Source of the DNA: Alcaligenaceae bacterium
GTDB taxonomy: Bacteria > Pseudomonadota > Gammaproteobacteria > Burkholderiales > Burkholderiaceae_B
NCBI GenBank assembly: GCA_013416435.1
Contig: JACCEN010000002.1
Coordinates: 62,001-126,000 of the forward strand
Length of the DNA: 64,000 nt
Direction: 5' to 3'
Positions 43,979 through 53,124 of this stretch are shown here, piece after piece; position 1 is the first letter of the stretch; each line of letters begins with the position of its first letter. The position numbers and the translations under genes are program-made. The notes beneath the pieces are model-generated. The model made no database searches, was not told the origin of the DNA, and worked only from the letters and a program-made list of their open reading frames with translations.

Positions 43979-45772
43979 CTAACGTCCTGCGGCCAGCCCT
44001 TCGCGGCGCGGATCGGCGCCGCCCTGAAGACCATGCTTGGTGATCACGACGCCCTGCAGCCCGCTGGGAAACTCGATCTCCCGAACCTCGTGCCCCATCT
44101 CGCGCAGGGCCGGAGCCAGGCTGCCCAGGGAAGTGTTTTTTTCCAGCTCGGTAAAGCTGTTGCGGCTGCCGCGATTGGGCAGATTGATGGCCTGCTGGAT
44201 ATCCAGCCCCCAATCCAGCGTACCCAACAGCGTCTTGGCGACATAATTGATGATGGACGACCCGCCCGGCGAGCCTATGGCCATCACAGGGCGGCCATCC
44301 TGCAAGACCAGCATGGGCGCCATGGAACTGCGCGGTCGCTTCCGCGGCTCAACACGGTTGGCCACCGGCGTGCCCTGGGCATCCACATCGGAAAGCGAGA
44401 AGTCGGTCAGCTGGTTGTTCAACAGGAAGCCGTTCACGAATATCTTGCTGCCGAATGCAGATTCGATGGAGCTCGTCATCGACACCACATTGCGGTCGCC
44501 GTCGACGGCCACGATGTGTGTGGTGGACGGACGCTCGGGAGCATTATCCCGGCCCCGCCGCGCCAGCATGGCCGCGGGATCGCCGGGCGGCGCCTTGCCC
44601 AGGCTGTGGTCAGGCGAAATCAGGGCGGCCCGGAGCTTGAGATAAGCGGGATCCAGCATGGCTTTCGCAGGAACATCCTGGAAGTCGGGGTCGGCGGCGT
44701 AGAAGTCCCGGTCCGCAAACGCCAGCTTGCCCGCCTCGGAGAAAAGATGAACCGCCGCGAGCGAATCCGGCGCAAGGCCGGCAATGGGCGTATGCGACAG
44801 AATGCCCAGGATCTGCATCACGGCCAGCGGCCCTGCGCTCGGCGGCGGGACGCCGCACAGCGTATAGACCTTATAGGGCATGCACAGGGTGTCGCGCTCC
44901 TTGGCACGGTAATTTCGCAGATCGTCCAGGCTGAGATCGCCCGGAACCGGATGCGAGGCGACGGCAGCAGCGATGCTTTTTGCCACCGGCCCCTCGTAGA
45001 AGGCGGAAGGCCCCTCTTTTGCCACGGCGCGCAGCACCTGGGCAAACGGAAGGTTGCGCACCACCCGGCCCACAGGCAAAGCCTTGCCCGTTTCCTCGTA
45101 GAAATACGCCGCCGCGGCTGGCTGGCGGCGCAGGTCCTGATTGCCTTCGAGAAGCGTATGCAGCCTGGGAGAAACGGCAAAGCCCTTTTCTGCAATCGAG
45201 ACTGCCGGCTCGAACAGGCGCTCCCAGGGCAAGCGGCCCTGCTCGCCATGCATCAGCCAAAGCATGCTGAACAAGCCTGGCGTGCCCACCGAGCGGCCGC
45301 TGTTCACGGCATCCCAGAAGGGAATGGCTTTTCCGGCCTTCATGAAGCGGTCGCCGCGCGCGGCCGCGGGGGCGGTTTCGCGCCCGTCCCAGCTTCGAAG
45401 CCGATTGTTGCCGGCGTCGAAGCTGATGGCGAACGCACCGCCGCCTATGCCCGAGGATTGCGGCTCGACCAGCGCCAGCACCAACTGCGCCGCAATCGCC
45501 GCATCGGTAGCACTGCCGCCGGCCGATAGCATCCGCAAACCGGCCTGGGTCGCCAAAGGATTGGCCGTGCTGACCATGTACTGCTGTGCAAACGCCAGCT
45601 TCCGCTCGGTAAAACCGGAACCGCCTTCGGGATGGACGTCCTCCTTGGCCTGCGGCAAAGCGGTGCAGGCGCTCGTCAGCGCTGCGCAGGTCAGCATCAG
45701 CGCACTGAACCGTCGGCGCCATCCGGCACGAGCGGGCCACATACGAGCAATGCGGTGCATCGACATTTTCAT
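43979..45772 (-). CDS. ggt: Gamma-glutamyltransferase, probable lipoprotein
   Basis: A 597-residue N-terminal nucleophile hydrolase precursor that cleaves and transfers the gamma-glutamyl group of glutathione in the periplasm. The signal region ends in a lipobox-like LTSAC (Cys about residue 36). The substrate region includes EPQSSGIGGGAFAISFD (about 105-121) and SGRSVGTPG. The autocleavage nucleophile is the first Thr of TTHIVAVD (about residue 415), preceded by RPS; SPGGSSIINYV (about residues 500-510) builds the oxyanion site. The start ATG overlaps the stop of a LysR gene by 4 nt. Confidence 0.92.
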   Translation of the reverse strand: MKMSMHRIARMWPARAGWRRRFSALMLTCAALTSACTALPQAKEDVHPEGGSGFTERKLAFAQQYMVSTANPLATQAGLRMLSAGGSATDAAIAAQLVLALVEPQSSGIGGGAFAISFDAGNNRLRSWDGRETAPAAARGDRFMKAGKAIPFWDAVNSGRSVGTPGLFSMLWLMHGEQGRLPWERLFEPAVSIAEKGFAVSPRLHTLLEGNQDLRRQPAAAAYFYEETGKALPVGRVVRNLPFAQVLRAVAKEGPSAFYEGPVAKSIAAAVASHPVPGDLSLDDLRNYRAKERDTLCMPYKVYTLCGVPPPSAGPLAVMQILGILSHTPIAGLAPDSLAAVHLFSEAGKLAFADRDFYAADPDFQDVPAKAMLDPAYLKLRAALISPDHSLGKAPPGDPAAMLARRGRDNAPERPSTTHIVAVDGDRNVVSMTSSIESAFGSKIFVNGFLLNNQLTDFSLSDVDAQGTPVANRVEPRKRPRSSMAPMLVLQDGRPVMAIGSPGGSSIINYVAKTLLGTLDWGLDIQQAINLPNRGSRNSFTELEKNTSLGSLAPALREMGHEVREIEFPSGLQGVVITKHGLQGGADPRREGLAAGR

Positions 45773-46674
45773 TCGGTTTCCCTTCCCGGCAATGAGAGGC
45801 CTGCCAACCAGGCTTCGAACGCCAACAAAGCGTCCGACTGCTCCCCCGCCATAGGATAACTAAAAAAATACGCCTCCTTGACTTTCAGCACGCCCTGCGC
45901 GGGCATGACCAGCCTGCCGGCATCGAGCTCGTCCTGCGCCAGGAATCTCGGTATCAAGGCGACTCCCAATCCGGCATGCACGGCGGCCAGCGTCATCGTG
46001 AAGAGTTCGTAGCGTGGACCCGCGCTGATGGAGGGCAGGTATTCCCAGCCTTGCGCCTCGTACCAGAAGCGCCAGGCATCGGGGCGGGACAGCATGTGAA
46101 GATGCGGCAGGCGCGCCAGCGTGGCCTTGGCGTCGCCGTCCGAGCCGAGCAGCTCGGGGACACAGACCGGCAGTAGTTCGCCTTCGTCGAAAAGCTTGAT
46201 GCCGGCCGTTTGCGGCCATGGCCGGGCGGCATGATAGATGGCGGCATCGAAGGGATGGTCCTTGAACTGAAAAGGCAATGTCCGCGCGGACAGGCTGACC
46301 GATATATCGCCGTGCCTGGACTGGAAGTCCGCCAGCCTGGGCAGCAGCCAGGTGGTCGCCAGCGTGGGCAGCACGGCGATATGGAGGCTGCGGCCCAGCG
46401 CGGCGCGCGAAATCAATCCAAAGGTGTCCTTTTCGAGTTGCTCCAGGTGGTGCCGCACGCGCGCCGCATACTCCGCGCCCGCATCGGTGAGTGCAACGCG
46501 GCGCCGCACCCGGGTCAGCAATTGCACGCCAAGACGCTCTTCCAGTCCCGTCACTTGACGGTAAACGGCGCTGTGCGTCAGCGAAAGCTCTTCCGCCGCG
46601 CGCGAAAATGACCCCAGCCGCGCCGTGGCCTCGAAAGCCTGCAGGGCGCCCAGGTTAGGCACTCCGTTTCTCAT
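45769..46674 (-). CDS. LysR-family transcriptional regulator
   Basis: A 301-residue regulator. The N-terminal winged HTH is LGALQAFEATARLGSFSRAA followed by ELSLTHSAVYRQVTGLEERLG (residues about 8-50), close to the GcvA/AmpR subgroup. A periplasmic-binding-like effector domain follows (LLPRLADFQSRHGDISVSL). The ATG at 46674 (MRNGVPNLGA) is used; a longer frame would run through the intergenic operators. It is divergent from the TPP enzyme and coupled by overlap to ggt, so it may regulate both directions. Confidence 0.9.
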   Translation of the reverse strand: MRNGVPNLGALQAFEATARLGSFSRAAEELSLTHSAVYRQVTGLEERLGVQLLTRVRRRVALTDAGAEYAARVRHHLEQLEKDTFGLISRAALGRSLHIAVLPTLATTWLLPRLADFQSRHGDISVSLSARTLPFQFKDHPFDAAIYHAARPWPQTAGIKLFDEGELLPVCVPELLGSDGDAKATLARLPHLHMLSRPDAWRFWYEAQGWEYLPSISAGPRYELFTMTLAAVHAGLGVALIPRFLAQDELDAGRLVMPAQGVLKVKEAYFFSYPMAGEQSDALLAFEAWLAGLSLPGRETE

Positions 46675-46754
46675 GTTGTTTCGCTCCAGTGGCTGGGACA
46701 GTAGAATCGGCTCTTGAGCCGCGATGACGTCTTGCGTAATAAGCAAGACATTGT

Positions 46755-46788
46755 GCAATTTTATCAATTGCGTTGTGCAGGCAACGCA
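46755..46788. promoter_or_regulatory. Two adjacent inverted repeats, candidate LysR operators
   Basis: GCAATT-TTATC-AATTGC (46755-46771) is a perfect 6-5-6 inverted repeat containing a T-N11-A pattern. It overlaps TGCGTTG-TGCAGG-CAACGCA (46769-46788), a perfect 7-6-7 inverted repeat. Both lie in the 130-bp gap between the divergent LysR and TPP genes, 17-50 nt upstream of the TPP start. Which one the regulator binds is not known. Confidence 0.55.
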
Positions 46789-46804
46789 CATTATCCTTCC
46801 TCTT

Positions 46805-48505
46805 ATGAACATGCGTCCCAATACCACACCGCGGCCCCGCATCGGCGGCCACATTCTGGTCGATCAACTGGTCGCCCAGGGCGTCGAGCACGTATTCTGC
46901 GTGCCGGGCGAAAGCTACCTGGCCGTGCTGGACGGCCTGCATGACCAAGACATACAAGTCACCGTGTGCCGCCAGGAAGGGGGGGCGGCCATGATGGCGG
47001 ACGCCTATGGCAAACTCACCGGCAAGCCGGGCATCTGCATGGTGACGCGGGCGCCGGGCGCCTCGAATGCCCTGGCCGGCGTGCACATATCATCACAAGA
47101 CTCCACGCCGCTCATCCTGTTCGTGGGCCAGATCGAGCGCGGCATGCGCGAACGCGAAGCCTTTCAGGAAATGGACTACCGAGCCGTGTTCGGAACCCAG
47201 GCAAAGTGGGTCACCGAAATCGATCAAGTCGAGCGCATCCCCGAAATCATTTCGCGCGCTTTCCATGTCGCCACGTCGGGCCGGCCCGGCCCCGTCGTCA
47301 TTGCTCTGCCCGAGGACATGCTGGTCGAAACGGCGGAAGTCGCCGACGCGCCCCATTACGAAGTGGTTGAAAGCATGCCCACGGCTGTGCAGATGGAGGA
47401 GCTCGGACAGCTGCTGGCCAAGTCGCGCAAGCCGGTGGCGATTCTCGGCGGATCGCGCTGGGACGCCGACGCAGTAGCCCGCTTTACGGAATCCGCATCG
47501 GCATGCCAACTGCCGGTGGCCGTGCAATTCCGCCGCCAAATGCTGTTCCCGACCAATCACCCCTGCTTCATCGGCGACGTGGGCCTGGGCAGCAATCCGG
47601 CGCTCATCCAGTACATCAAGGAAGCAGACCTCGTCCTGCTGATCGGCGGACGGATGTCGGAAGTGCCCAGCCAGAGCTATACCTTGCTGGACATCCCCGT
47701 TCCCAGCCAGGCCCTGGTCCATGTCCAGCCCGACCCGCAGGAACTGAATCGCGTCTACCGCGCCGACCTTGCCATCAATGTGTCGCCGGCCGCCTTCACC
47801 CAGGCTTTGGCTGCGCTGGACCTGGCTCAGCCATCACCTGCCTGGGCAAATGAGCTGTCCCGCATGCGGGACAGCTACGAAGCCTGGACGGATCCGCTAC
47901 GCATCACCCATCCCGGCAATTTCCAGATGGGCCAGGTCATGGCGCATCTGCGCACCGTCCTGCCGCCCGACGCCATCATGTGCAACGGCGCGGGCAATTA
48001 CGCGACGTGGCTGCATCGCTTCCATCCCTTCACGCAGTACGGCACCCAACTGGCGCCAACCTCCGGCTCCATGGGTTACGGATTGCCGGCCGCCGTTGGC
48101 GCCAAGCGCATTTTTCCGGAGCGCACGGTCGTCTGTTTTGCCGGGGACGGATGCTTCATGATGCATGGCCAGGAATTCGCGACAGCCGTCCAGTACGACC
48201 TGCCCATCATCGTGCTCGTCATCGACAACGGCATGTACGGCACCATACGCATGCACCAGGAGCGCGAGTATCCGGCCCGCCTGTCCGCGACGTCTTTGCA
48301 TAATCCGGATTTCGCCGCCTACGCCCAGGCCTTCGGTGGCCACGGCGAACGCGTCGAAACCACCGAACAGTTCGCCCCCGCGCTCGAGCGCGCAATGGCC
48401 AGCGGCAAGCCGGCCATCCTGCACTGCCTGCTCGACCCGGAAACCATTTCGCCCACGACCACGCTGGAGAAAATACGCCAGCAGGCCTTGGCGGCACAGT
48501 CATGA
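46805..48505 (+). CDS. ThDP-dependent acetolactate synthase-like enzyme (paralog 1)
   Basis: A 566-residue enzyme with the three-domain ThDP fold. The cofactor-activating Glu is in VCRQEGGAAMMADAY (about residue 57), the ThDP-Mg motif starts at CFAGDGCFMMHGQEF (about 443-457) and ends at DNGMYGTIRMHQE. APTSGSMGYGLPAA precedes it. The start ATGAACATG at 46805 or 46811 is uncertain (no clear ribosome-binding site). It lies 96 nt upstream of gcdH, opposite the LysR gene. It shares about half of its residues with the TPP gene at 57278-58948. The substrate is unknown; true acetolactate synthase needs an IlvN subunit that is absent here. Confidence 0.85.
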   Translation: MNMRPNTTPRPRIGGHILVDQLVAQGVEHVFCVPGESYLAVLDGLHDQDIQVTVCRQEGGAAMMADAYGKLTGKPGICMVTRAPGASNALAGVHISSQDSTPLILFVGQIERGMREREAFQEMDYRAVFGTQAKWVTEIDQVERIPEIISRAFHVATSGRPGPVVIALPEDMLVETAEVADAPHYEVVESMPTAVQMEELGQLLAKSRKPVAILGGSRWDADAVARFTESASACQLPVAVQFRRQMLFPTNHPCFIGDVGLGSNPALIQYIKEADLVLLIGGRMSEVPSQSYTLLDIPVPSQALVHVQPDPQELNRVYRADLAINVSPAAFTQALAALDLAQPSPAWANELSRMRDSYEAWTDPLRITHPGNFQMGQVMAHLRTVLPPDAIMCNGAGNYATWLHRFHPFTQYGTQLAPTSGSMGYGLPAAVGAKRIFPERTVVCFAGDGCFMMHGQEFATAVQYDLPIIVLVIDNGMYGTIRMHQEREYPARLSATSLHNPDFAAYAQAFGGHGERVETTEQFAPALERAMASGKPAILHCLLDPETISPTTTLEKIRQQALAAQS

Positions 48506-48517
48506 TGGCATGATGCT

Positions 48518-48548
48518 CCCAGGGTTTTTTAGCGTTAGCAGGCCCCAG
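48518..48548. repeat. Family B fragment upstream of gcdH
   Basis: CAGGGTTTTTTAGCGTTAGC and AGGCCCCAGG form an inverted-orientation family B end (TAGCGTT(A)GCAGGCC is the reverse complement of GGCCTGTTAACGCTA with one change). It lies in the 95-nt gap between the TPP gene and gcdH. Confidence 0.5.
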
Positions 48549-48600
48549 GCATCCAGCGCCACATTCTTTTAACTTGAACATCCTGATTTCGGAGCCCCAC

Positions 48601-49794
48601 ATGTCGGCAGCCCCTTCCTTTCATTGGCAAGACCCCTTGTTGCTGGATTCCCAGCTTACTGAAGAAGAGCGCATGGTGCGCGACGCCGCGCAAGCCTATG
48701 CACAAGACAAGCTTGCCAGCCGCGTCCTTGAAGCATTCCGCCACGAAAAAACCGATCCGGCGATTTTTGCCGAAATGGGCGAGCTCGGCCTGCTGGGCTC
48801 GACCATACCGGAAGAATACGGCGGCGCGGGCCTGAACTACGTCAGCTATGGCCTGATCGCTCGTGAAGTCGAACGCATCGACTCCGGCTACCGCTCGATG
48901 ATGAGCGTACAGTCGTCCCTCGTCATGGTGCCCATCAATGAGTTCGGCAGCGAAGAACAGAAGCGCAAGTACCTGCCCAAGCTGGCGCGCGGCGAATGGA
49001 TAGGCTGTTTCGGCCTCACCGAACCCAACCACGGCTCGGATCCCAACGGCATGGAAACCCGCGCCGTCAAGACAGCCGACGGCTACAAGCTCACGGGCAA
49101 CAAGATGTGGATCACCAACTCGCCCATCGCCGACGTCTTCGTCGTATGGGCCAAGGTGGTGGGCGGCGACGACGATGGCAAGATCCGCGGTTTCATCCTG
49201 GAAAAAGGCGCCAAAGGGCTGTCGGCACCCGCCATCCATGGCAAGGTCGGCCTGCGCGCATCCATCACCGGCGAAATCGTGATGGACGAAGTGGAAGTGT
49301 CCGCTGACCAGATGATGCCCGGCGTCACCGGCTTGCGCGGCCCCTTCACCTGCCTGAACTCCGCGCGCTACGGCATCGCCTGGGGCGCGCTGGGCGCCGC
49401 CGAGGCATGCTGGCACACGGCACGCCAATACACGCTCGACCGCAAGCAGTTCGGGCGCCCTCTTGCCCAGAACCAGCTCATCCAGAAGAAACTGGCCGAC
49501 ATGCAAACCGAAATCACGCTGGGGCTGCAAGGCTGCCTGCGACTGGGCCGCATGAAGGACGAGGGAACGGCAGCGGTCGAAATCACTTCCATCATGAAGC
49601 GCAACTCCTGCGGCAAGGCACTGGACATCGCCCGCCTGGCCCGCGACATGCTGGGCGGCAACGGCATCTCCGACGAATTCGGCGTGGCCCGCCACCTGGT
49701 GAACCTCGAAGTGGTCAACACCTACGAAGGCACGCACGACGTGCACGCGCTGATTCTCGGCCGCGCGCAAACGGGGCTTCAGGCGTTTTTCTGA
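48601..49794 (+). CDS. gcdH: Glutaryl-CoA dehydrogenase-like acyl-CoA dehydrogenase
   Basis: A 397-residue FAD acyl-CoA dehydrogenase. [20 protein letters not shown] (about residues 137-156) and [17 protein letters not shown] (about 168-184) are characteristic of the glutaryl-CoA subgroup. The catalytic Glu is in [18 protein letters not shown] (about residue 374). It converts glutaryl-CoA to crotonyl-CoA in lysine, tryptophan and benzoyl-CoA catabolism. The ATG at 48601 has GGAG upstream. A fragment of its 3' end recurs at 56004 beyond the following gene block. Confidence 0.9.
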   Translation: MSAAPSFHWQDPLLLDSQLTEEERMVRDAAQAYAQDKLASRVLEAFRHEKTDPAIFAEMGELGLLGSTIPEEYGGAGLNYVSYGLIAREVERIDSGYRSMMSVQSSLVMVPINEFGSEEQKRKYLPKLARGEWIGCFGLTEPNHGSDPNGMETRAVKTADGYKLTGNKMWITNSPIADVFVVWAKVVGGDDDGKIRGFILEKGAKGLSAPAIHGKVGLRASITGEIVMDEVEVSADQMMPGVTGLRGPFTCLNSARYGIAWGALGAAEACWHTARQYTLDRKQFGRPLAQNQLIQKKLADMQTEITLGLQGCLRLGRMKDEGTAAVEITSIMKRNSCGKALDIARLARDMLGGNGISDEFGVARHLVNLEVVNTYEGTHDVHALILGRAQTGLQAFF

Positions 49795-49888
49795 TTTTTT
49801 CTGGGGTCAGACCCCGTACGGGGTCTGACCCCGACTACTTGATCCGACCGGTGTACTTGGGGTCAGACCCCGCATGGGGTCTGACCCC
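49765..49888. repeat. Left copy of the direct repeat bounding the 6-kb catabolic block
   Basis: This about 124-nt stretch runs from the last codons of gcdH (GCGCAA, then GGGGCTTCAGGCGTTTTT) through two hairpins to 49888. It matches 56004-56132 closely: GGGCTTCAGGCG versus AGGCTTCAGGCG, then the first hairpin, then GACTACTTGATCCGACCGGT versus GACTACTTGACCCGACCGGT, and the second hairpin. Differences are a 4-nt indel, a T-run length change and scattered substitutions. Confidence 0.8.
49803..49888. repeat. Family A hairpin repeats, 2 units
   Basis: Units at 49803-49832 and 49859-49888, between convergent gcdH and the amidase gene, whose stop lies 2 nt after the block. The spacer between units (GACTACTTGATCCGACCGGT) is nearly identical to that at 56077-56096. 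Confidence 0.92.
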
Positions 49889-49890
49889 GG

Positions 49891-51348
49891 CTATCTGCAC
49901 GCAAACGCACCGCTTCCCTGCGGGAACGGCCGACGCTCGTGCCAGGGTGCGGCCTGCTCCAGTTCAGCCGAAAGCTGCAGGATTCTGCCCTCTCCGCCGA
50001 CGGGGCCGATCAGCTGCGTGCCGACTGGCAGATTGTTTTCGGACCAGCATACCGGCACATTGGCGGCAGGCTGACCTGATGCATTGACGACCGCAAGAAA
50101 GGTCGCATACCGGGCCACCTTGCGGCGGAAGGCCTGAAAGGTATTCCGCATGGTCATCTCGCCTAGCCTGACGGGCAGCTGCGTCAACGTCGGCGTAAGC
50201 ACCAAGTCGGCGCGGGCCGTCGCCGCTTGCATGGCATACCCCACAGCGTGAATTTCCTGCATGGCTGCCGCATACCGCGCCGCCGTTAAAGTCAGTCCAT
50301 ACGCATAGCCGTCGTCGATCGCCGGCTCCAGGTCGCCGACTATCGGCTTTGCTCCCAGCGCATGCCGCCGCGCATCCACCGCCACAACAATGTGCGTAGC
50401 GAGGATGTCGATATGCGCTTGTACAAACGCTTCGTAGTCAAGCTCCGGCAAGGGCGCCTCGATCACCGTATGGCCCAGGGCTCGACACAAATCCATCACG
50501 CCATGCACGGCGTGCAGGCACGACGAATCGACTTCTATGCCCGGCCACGCGCACGTCCAGGCATGGACAGTCATGCGGGGCGCGGATGCCGCGTTGCGCA
50601 CCGCCTCCAGATAGGATCCAGAAAACGCCGGTGCGGCATACGGCGCACCCACTTCTGCGCCAGCGATACCATCAAGCGCAGCGGCCGTGTCTCGTACCGT
50701 GCGGCTCAGTACGCCATCGGTCGCCAGCCCGCCCCAGATCTCCCCGCGTCGCGGTCCGGCAGGAATCAAGCCCCGCGAAGGCTTCAGGCCGTAGACACCG
50801 CAGCATGCGGCGGGAATGCGGATCGAGCCGCCGCCATCGCTGCCATGCGCCATTGGCACGATGCCCAGGCTGACAGCCACCGCGGCCCCTCCGCTGGAGC
50901 CGCCGGAGGAGCGCGAGTGATCCCAGGGATTGAGGGTAGGACCGCCGTTATGCACCGCTTCCGTCGTAGGCGCCATGCAGAGCTCGGGAACCGAAGTGCG
51001 TCCGAAAGGAATCAGGCCCAGGCGGCGAAACCGCGTTGCAAGCGTCGCGTCGTAATCAAGGCGAATATCGTTGAACAGGCGCGAACCCAGGCCATACGGC
51101 ATCTGCCGCCAGGCCAGGGAAGAATCCTTCAATAGGAACGGAATACCGGCGAATACGCCTTCGCGTGAGGCATGCTTGGCTTCCTGGAGAGCCATCTCGT
51201 CATCCCGGTAAGCAATGGCGTTGAGCGGCTCGCAAGCATCAGCCAATGCCATGGCGTGCCGCATGAGCATCTCTGAGGTCACATCGCCGGCGCGCAGTAG
51301 ATCAGCCAACTGCAAGGCGTCGCACGTCAAGTATTCGTCGACCCGCAT
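49891..51348 (-). CDS. Amidase-signature family amidohydrolase
   Basis: A 485-residue amidase with the Ser-cisSer-Lys triad: Lys in [10 protein letters not shown] (about residue 73), the cis-Ser in [18 protein letters not shown] (about residue 150) and the nucleophile in [15 protein letters not shown] (about residue 175). [14 protein letters not shown] is the usual continuation. The substrate is not predictable; family members hydrolyse acyl-, aryl- or carbamoyl-amides. The preceding deacetylase gene ends 10 nt before its start, so they form an operon. Confidence 0.88.
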   Translation of the reverse strand: MRVDEYLTCDALQLADLLRAGDVTSEMLMRHAMALADACEPLNAIAYRDDEMALQEAKHASREGVFAGIPFLLKDSSLAWRQMPYGLGSRLFNDIRLDYDATLATRFRRLGLIPFGRTSVPELCMAPTTEAVHNGGPTLNPWDHSRSSGGSSGGAAVAVSLGIVPMAHGSDGGGSIRIPAACCGVYGLKPSRGLIPAGPRRGEIWGGLATDGVLSRTVRDTAAALDGIAGAEVGAPYAAPAFSGSYLEAVRNAASAPRMTVHAWTCAWPGIEVDSSCLHAVHGVMDLCRALGHTVIEAPLPELDYEAFVQAHIDILATHIVVAVDARRHALGAKPIVGDLEPAIDDGYAYGLTLTAARYAAAMQEIHAVGYAMQAATARADLVLTPTLTQLPVRLGEMTMRNTFQAFRRKVARYATFLAVVNASGQPAANVPVCWSENNLPVGTQLIGPVGGEGRILQLSAELEQAAPWHERRPFPQGSGAFACR

Positions 51349-51358
51349 GCCGCACCCT

Positions 51359-52219
51359 TTACGAACGATCGTCGACCGAGGCGCCCAGACCGGCGCGATG
51401 CGATTGGTACAGCCGCATCGCCTCCTCCATGGTCACGAATTGCGCTCCTCCCTCATGGAAGCGTCTTATCAGCCGATCGAGCAGACGCATCCGGTGTCCC
51501 CGACCGATCACGAAGGGATGAAAGGTGAACGTGATGATGCCCCAGTCGAGGCTTTCCTTCAGGTAAAGGAAATCCTCGGTCCAGTTCTCGTACACATTGC
51601 TCACATTCTGCAAGCCCGGGATGACCGAGCCGCCGGCGCGCAGGTATTCGAAATGCGGAAAATCATCCAGTGACCAGCTGACCGGCAATTCGATCAAGGA
51701 GGTTTCACGGCCAAATATGGCCGGCTGGTCGTGCGGCACGACGTCGCCCTGCCGCACGGGATACGGCATATAGTCATGCCCCATCAGGCTCGAGTCGTAT
51801 TCGAACCCATGCTTTAGCAGCAGCTCGACCGTGTGTTCGCTCAGATCCCATGATGGAGATCGATATCCGACTGCGTCCTTGCCTGTAAGCCGGCGAATGG
51901 ACGCATTGGCCCGCTCCAGTCCGGCTTCCTCCTCCTCGCGGGACAGTTGCGCAGGCGGAATGTGTGTCCAGCCATGGTGTCCGATTTCATGTCCGGCATG
52001 CATGATATCGCGGCAAATTTCCGGATAAGTTTCCAGTGTCAGCCCGGGAATGAACCAGGTGCTGGTCACGCTGCGCTCACGGAGCAATTGAAGCACGCGC
52101 TCGGCGCCCACCGCGCAGAATTCGCCGCGTGAGAGCGGCGTGGGCGTCGTCAGGCCTCGCGCCAGCCAGAGCGATAGGGCGTCGAAGTCGAAAGTCAGGC
52201 ATACGATAGGTGATTTCAT
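51359..52219 (-). CDS. NodB-type polysaccharide deacetylase-like (PuuE-like) hydrolase
   Basis: A 286-residue NodB-fold protein. The metal and catalytic motifs are the N-terminal CLTFDFDALSLW (about residues 7-18), HEIGHHGWTH (about 78-87) and VGYRSPSWDLSEHT (about 117-130). Length and no signal peptide suggest a cytosolic small-molecule deacetylase or allantoinase-like (PuuE) enzyme rather than a cell-wall enzyme. With the amidase it may process an N-acyl or ureido compound. It diverges from the Crp-type regulator. Confidence 0.82.
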   Translation of the reverse strand: MKSPIVCLTFDFDALSLWLARGLTTPTPLSRGEFCAVGAERVLQLLRERSVTSTWFIPGLTLETYPEICRDIMHAGHEIGHHGWTHIPPAQLSREEEEAGLERANASIRRLTGKDAVGYRSPSWDLSEHTVELLLKHGFEYDSSLMGHDYMPYPVRQGDVVPHDQPAIFGRETSLIELPVSWSLDDFPHFEYLRAGGSVIPGLQNVSNVYENWTEDFLYLKESLDWGIITFTFHPFVIGRGHRMRLLDRLIRRFHEGGAQFVTMEEAMRLYQSHRAGLGASVDDRS

Positions 52220-52369
52220 GCGCCCATTCTATGGGTCGCCGGCCGTCTGAAATATAACGTTGATTACATTTGCGCCCCGATTTTAGAAGGGGAAATCCCG
52301 ACTTGCGGCCCGCTTCGCCCATGCTAGGATAAAGGCCCCATCGGGCTCCTCCCCTTTTGACGTTTGCGA

Positions 52370-53104
52370 ATGACGAAGGCAACTACCCCATCACACAGCG
52401 CGACCCGTCTGCCCCCGGCTGTTTCAGCACGTGACATCATGAAAGCCACGCGCTGGTTCAAGACGCTGCCCGACGAAGTGCTGACGGCCTTCGCAAGCCG
52501 GGCATACGTCCTGTCGCTCGAACGTGGCGCGCTTCTTACCCGCAAGGGCGAACAGCCTCCCGGGGTAGGCATTCTCATCAGCGGCGCCATCTGCGCAAGT
52601 ACCGTCTCGCTCGAAGGCCACGAGTTCACCTTGTCCATGACCGAATTCGACGGCATCATCGGCCTTGCCGCCGCGCTCGATGGCAAGCCTTCCCTGCGCG
52701 ACAGCCGGGTCCTGTCGGCAGCCGAGGTGCTGATCATCCCGCGTTCCGACTTTCTCGCGGTGCTGGATCAGCACCCCTCTTTTTATAAATGCTTCAGCCA
52801 TGCGCTGTGCGACCGCATTCGCACTGCCAACCGCATCATCGATGAACTGGCGTTGCTGTCTTTGCGGCAAAGGCTTGCCCGCCTGCTGGATATGCTCGTC
52901 AATACGGCCGCTGATAACGATGCGGCGTCTCCCGGCTTGATCGTTCAAACCCAGGACGAACTGGCCCATCTGCTGGGCGTGTCCCGGCATGCCGTCAACC
53001 GTGAACTCAAACGGCTTGAGCAGGCAGGCATGCTTCAAGTGGGCTACGGCAATATACAGATCACCGATTCCAAGCTGCTTTCAGAGCTCATTGTGCAAGA
53101 CTGA
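52370..53104 (+). CDS. Crp/Fnr-family transcriptional regulator
   Basis: A 244-residue regulator with an N-terminal cyclic-nucleotide-binding-like barrel (LERGALLTRKGEQPPGVGIL, about residues 46-65) and a C-terminal winged HTH (DELAHLLGVSRHAVNRELKR, about 196-215). The barrel lacks the Arg-Glu cAMP phosphate-binding pattern, and the N-terminus has no Cys cluster for an FNR iron-sulfur centre, so the signal is unknown. It is divergent from the deacetylase gene and convergent with the PanE-like gene; it is the likely local regulator. The ATG at 52370 is used rather than a TTG at 52364. Confidence 0.88.
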   Translation: MTKATTPSHSATRLPPAVSARDIMKATRWFKTLPDEVLTAFASRAYVLSLERGALLTRKGEQPPGVGILISGAICASTVSLEGHEFTLSMTEFDGIIGLAAALDGKPSLRDSRVLSAAEVLIIPRSDFLAVLDQHPSFYKCFSHALCDRIRTANRIIDELALLSLRQRLARLLDMLVNTAADNDAASPGLIVQTQDELAHLLGVSRHAVNRELKRLEQAGMLQVGYGNIQITDSKLLSELIVQD

Positions 53105-53124
53105 CAGCGGCGGCGGCCGCTGCA

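Noticed and set aside
42365-45529. Open frame of 1054 codons on the plus strand
   Set aside because: It runs across the L-2-hydroxyglutarate oxidase gene, purU, the hairpin repeats and antisense to ggt; composition is Arg/Pro/Ala-rich as expected of a shadow frame in high-GC DNA, and no family motif is present.
52250-52275. Possible FNR/Crp site TTGATTACATTTG upstream of the Crp-type regulator
   Set aside because: Only one half-site (TTGAT) is good; the second half does not match ATCAA.
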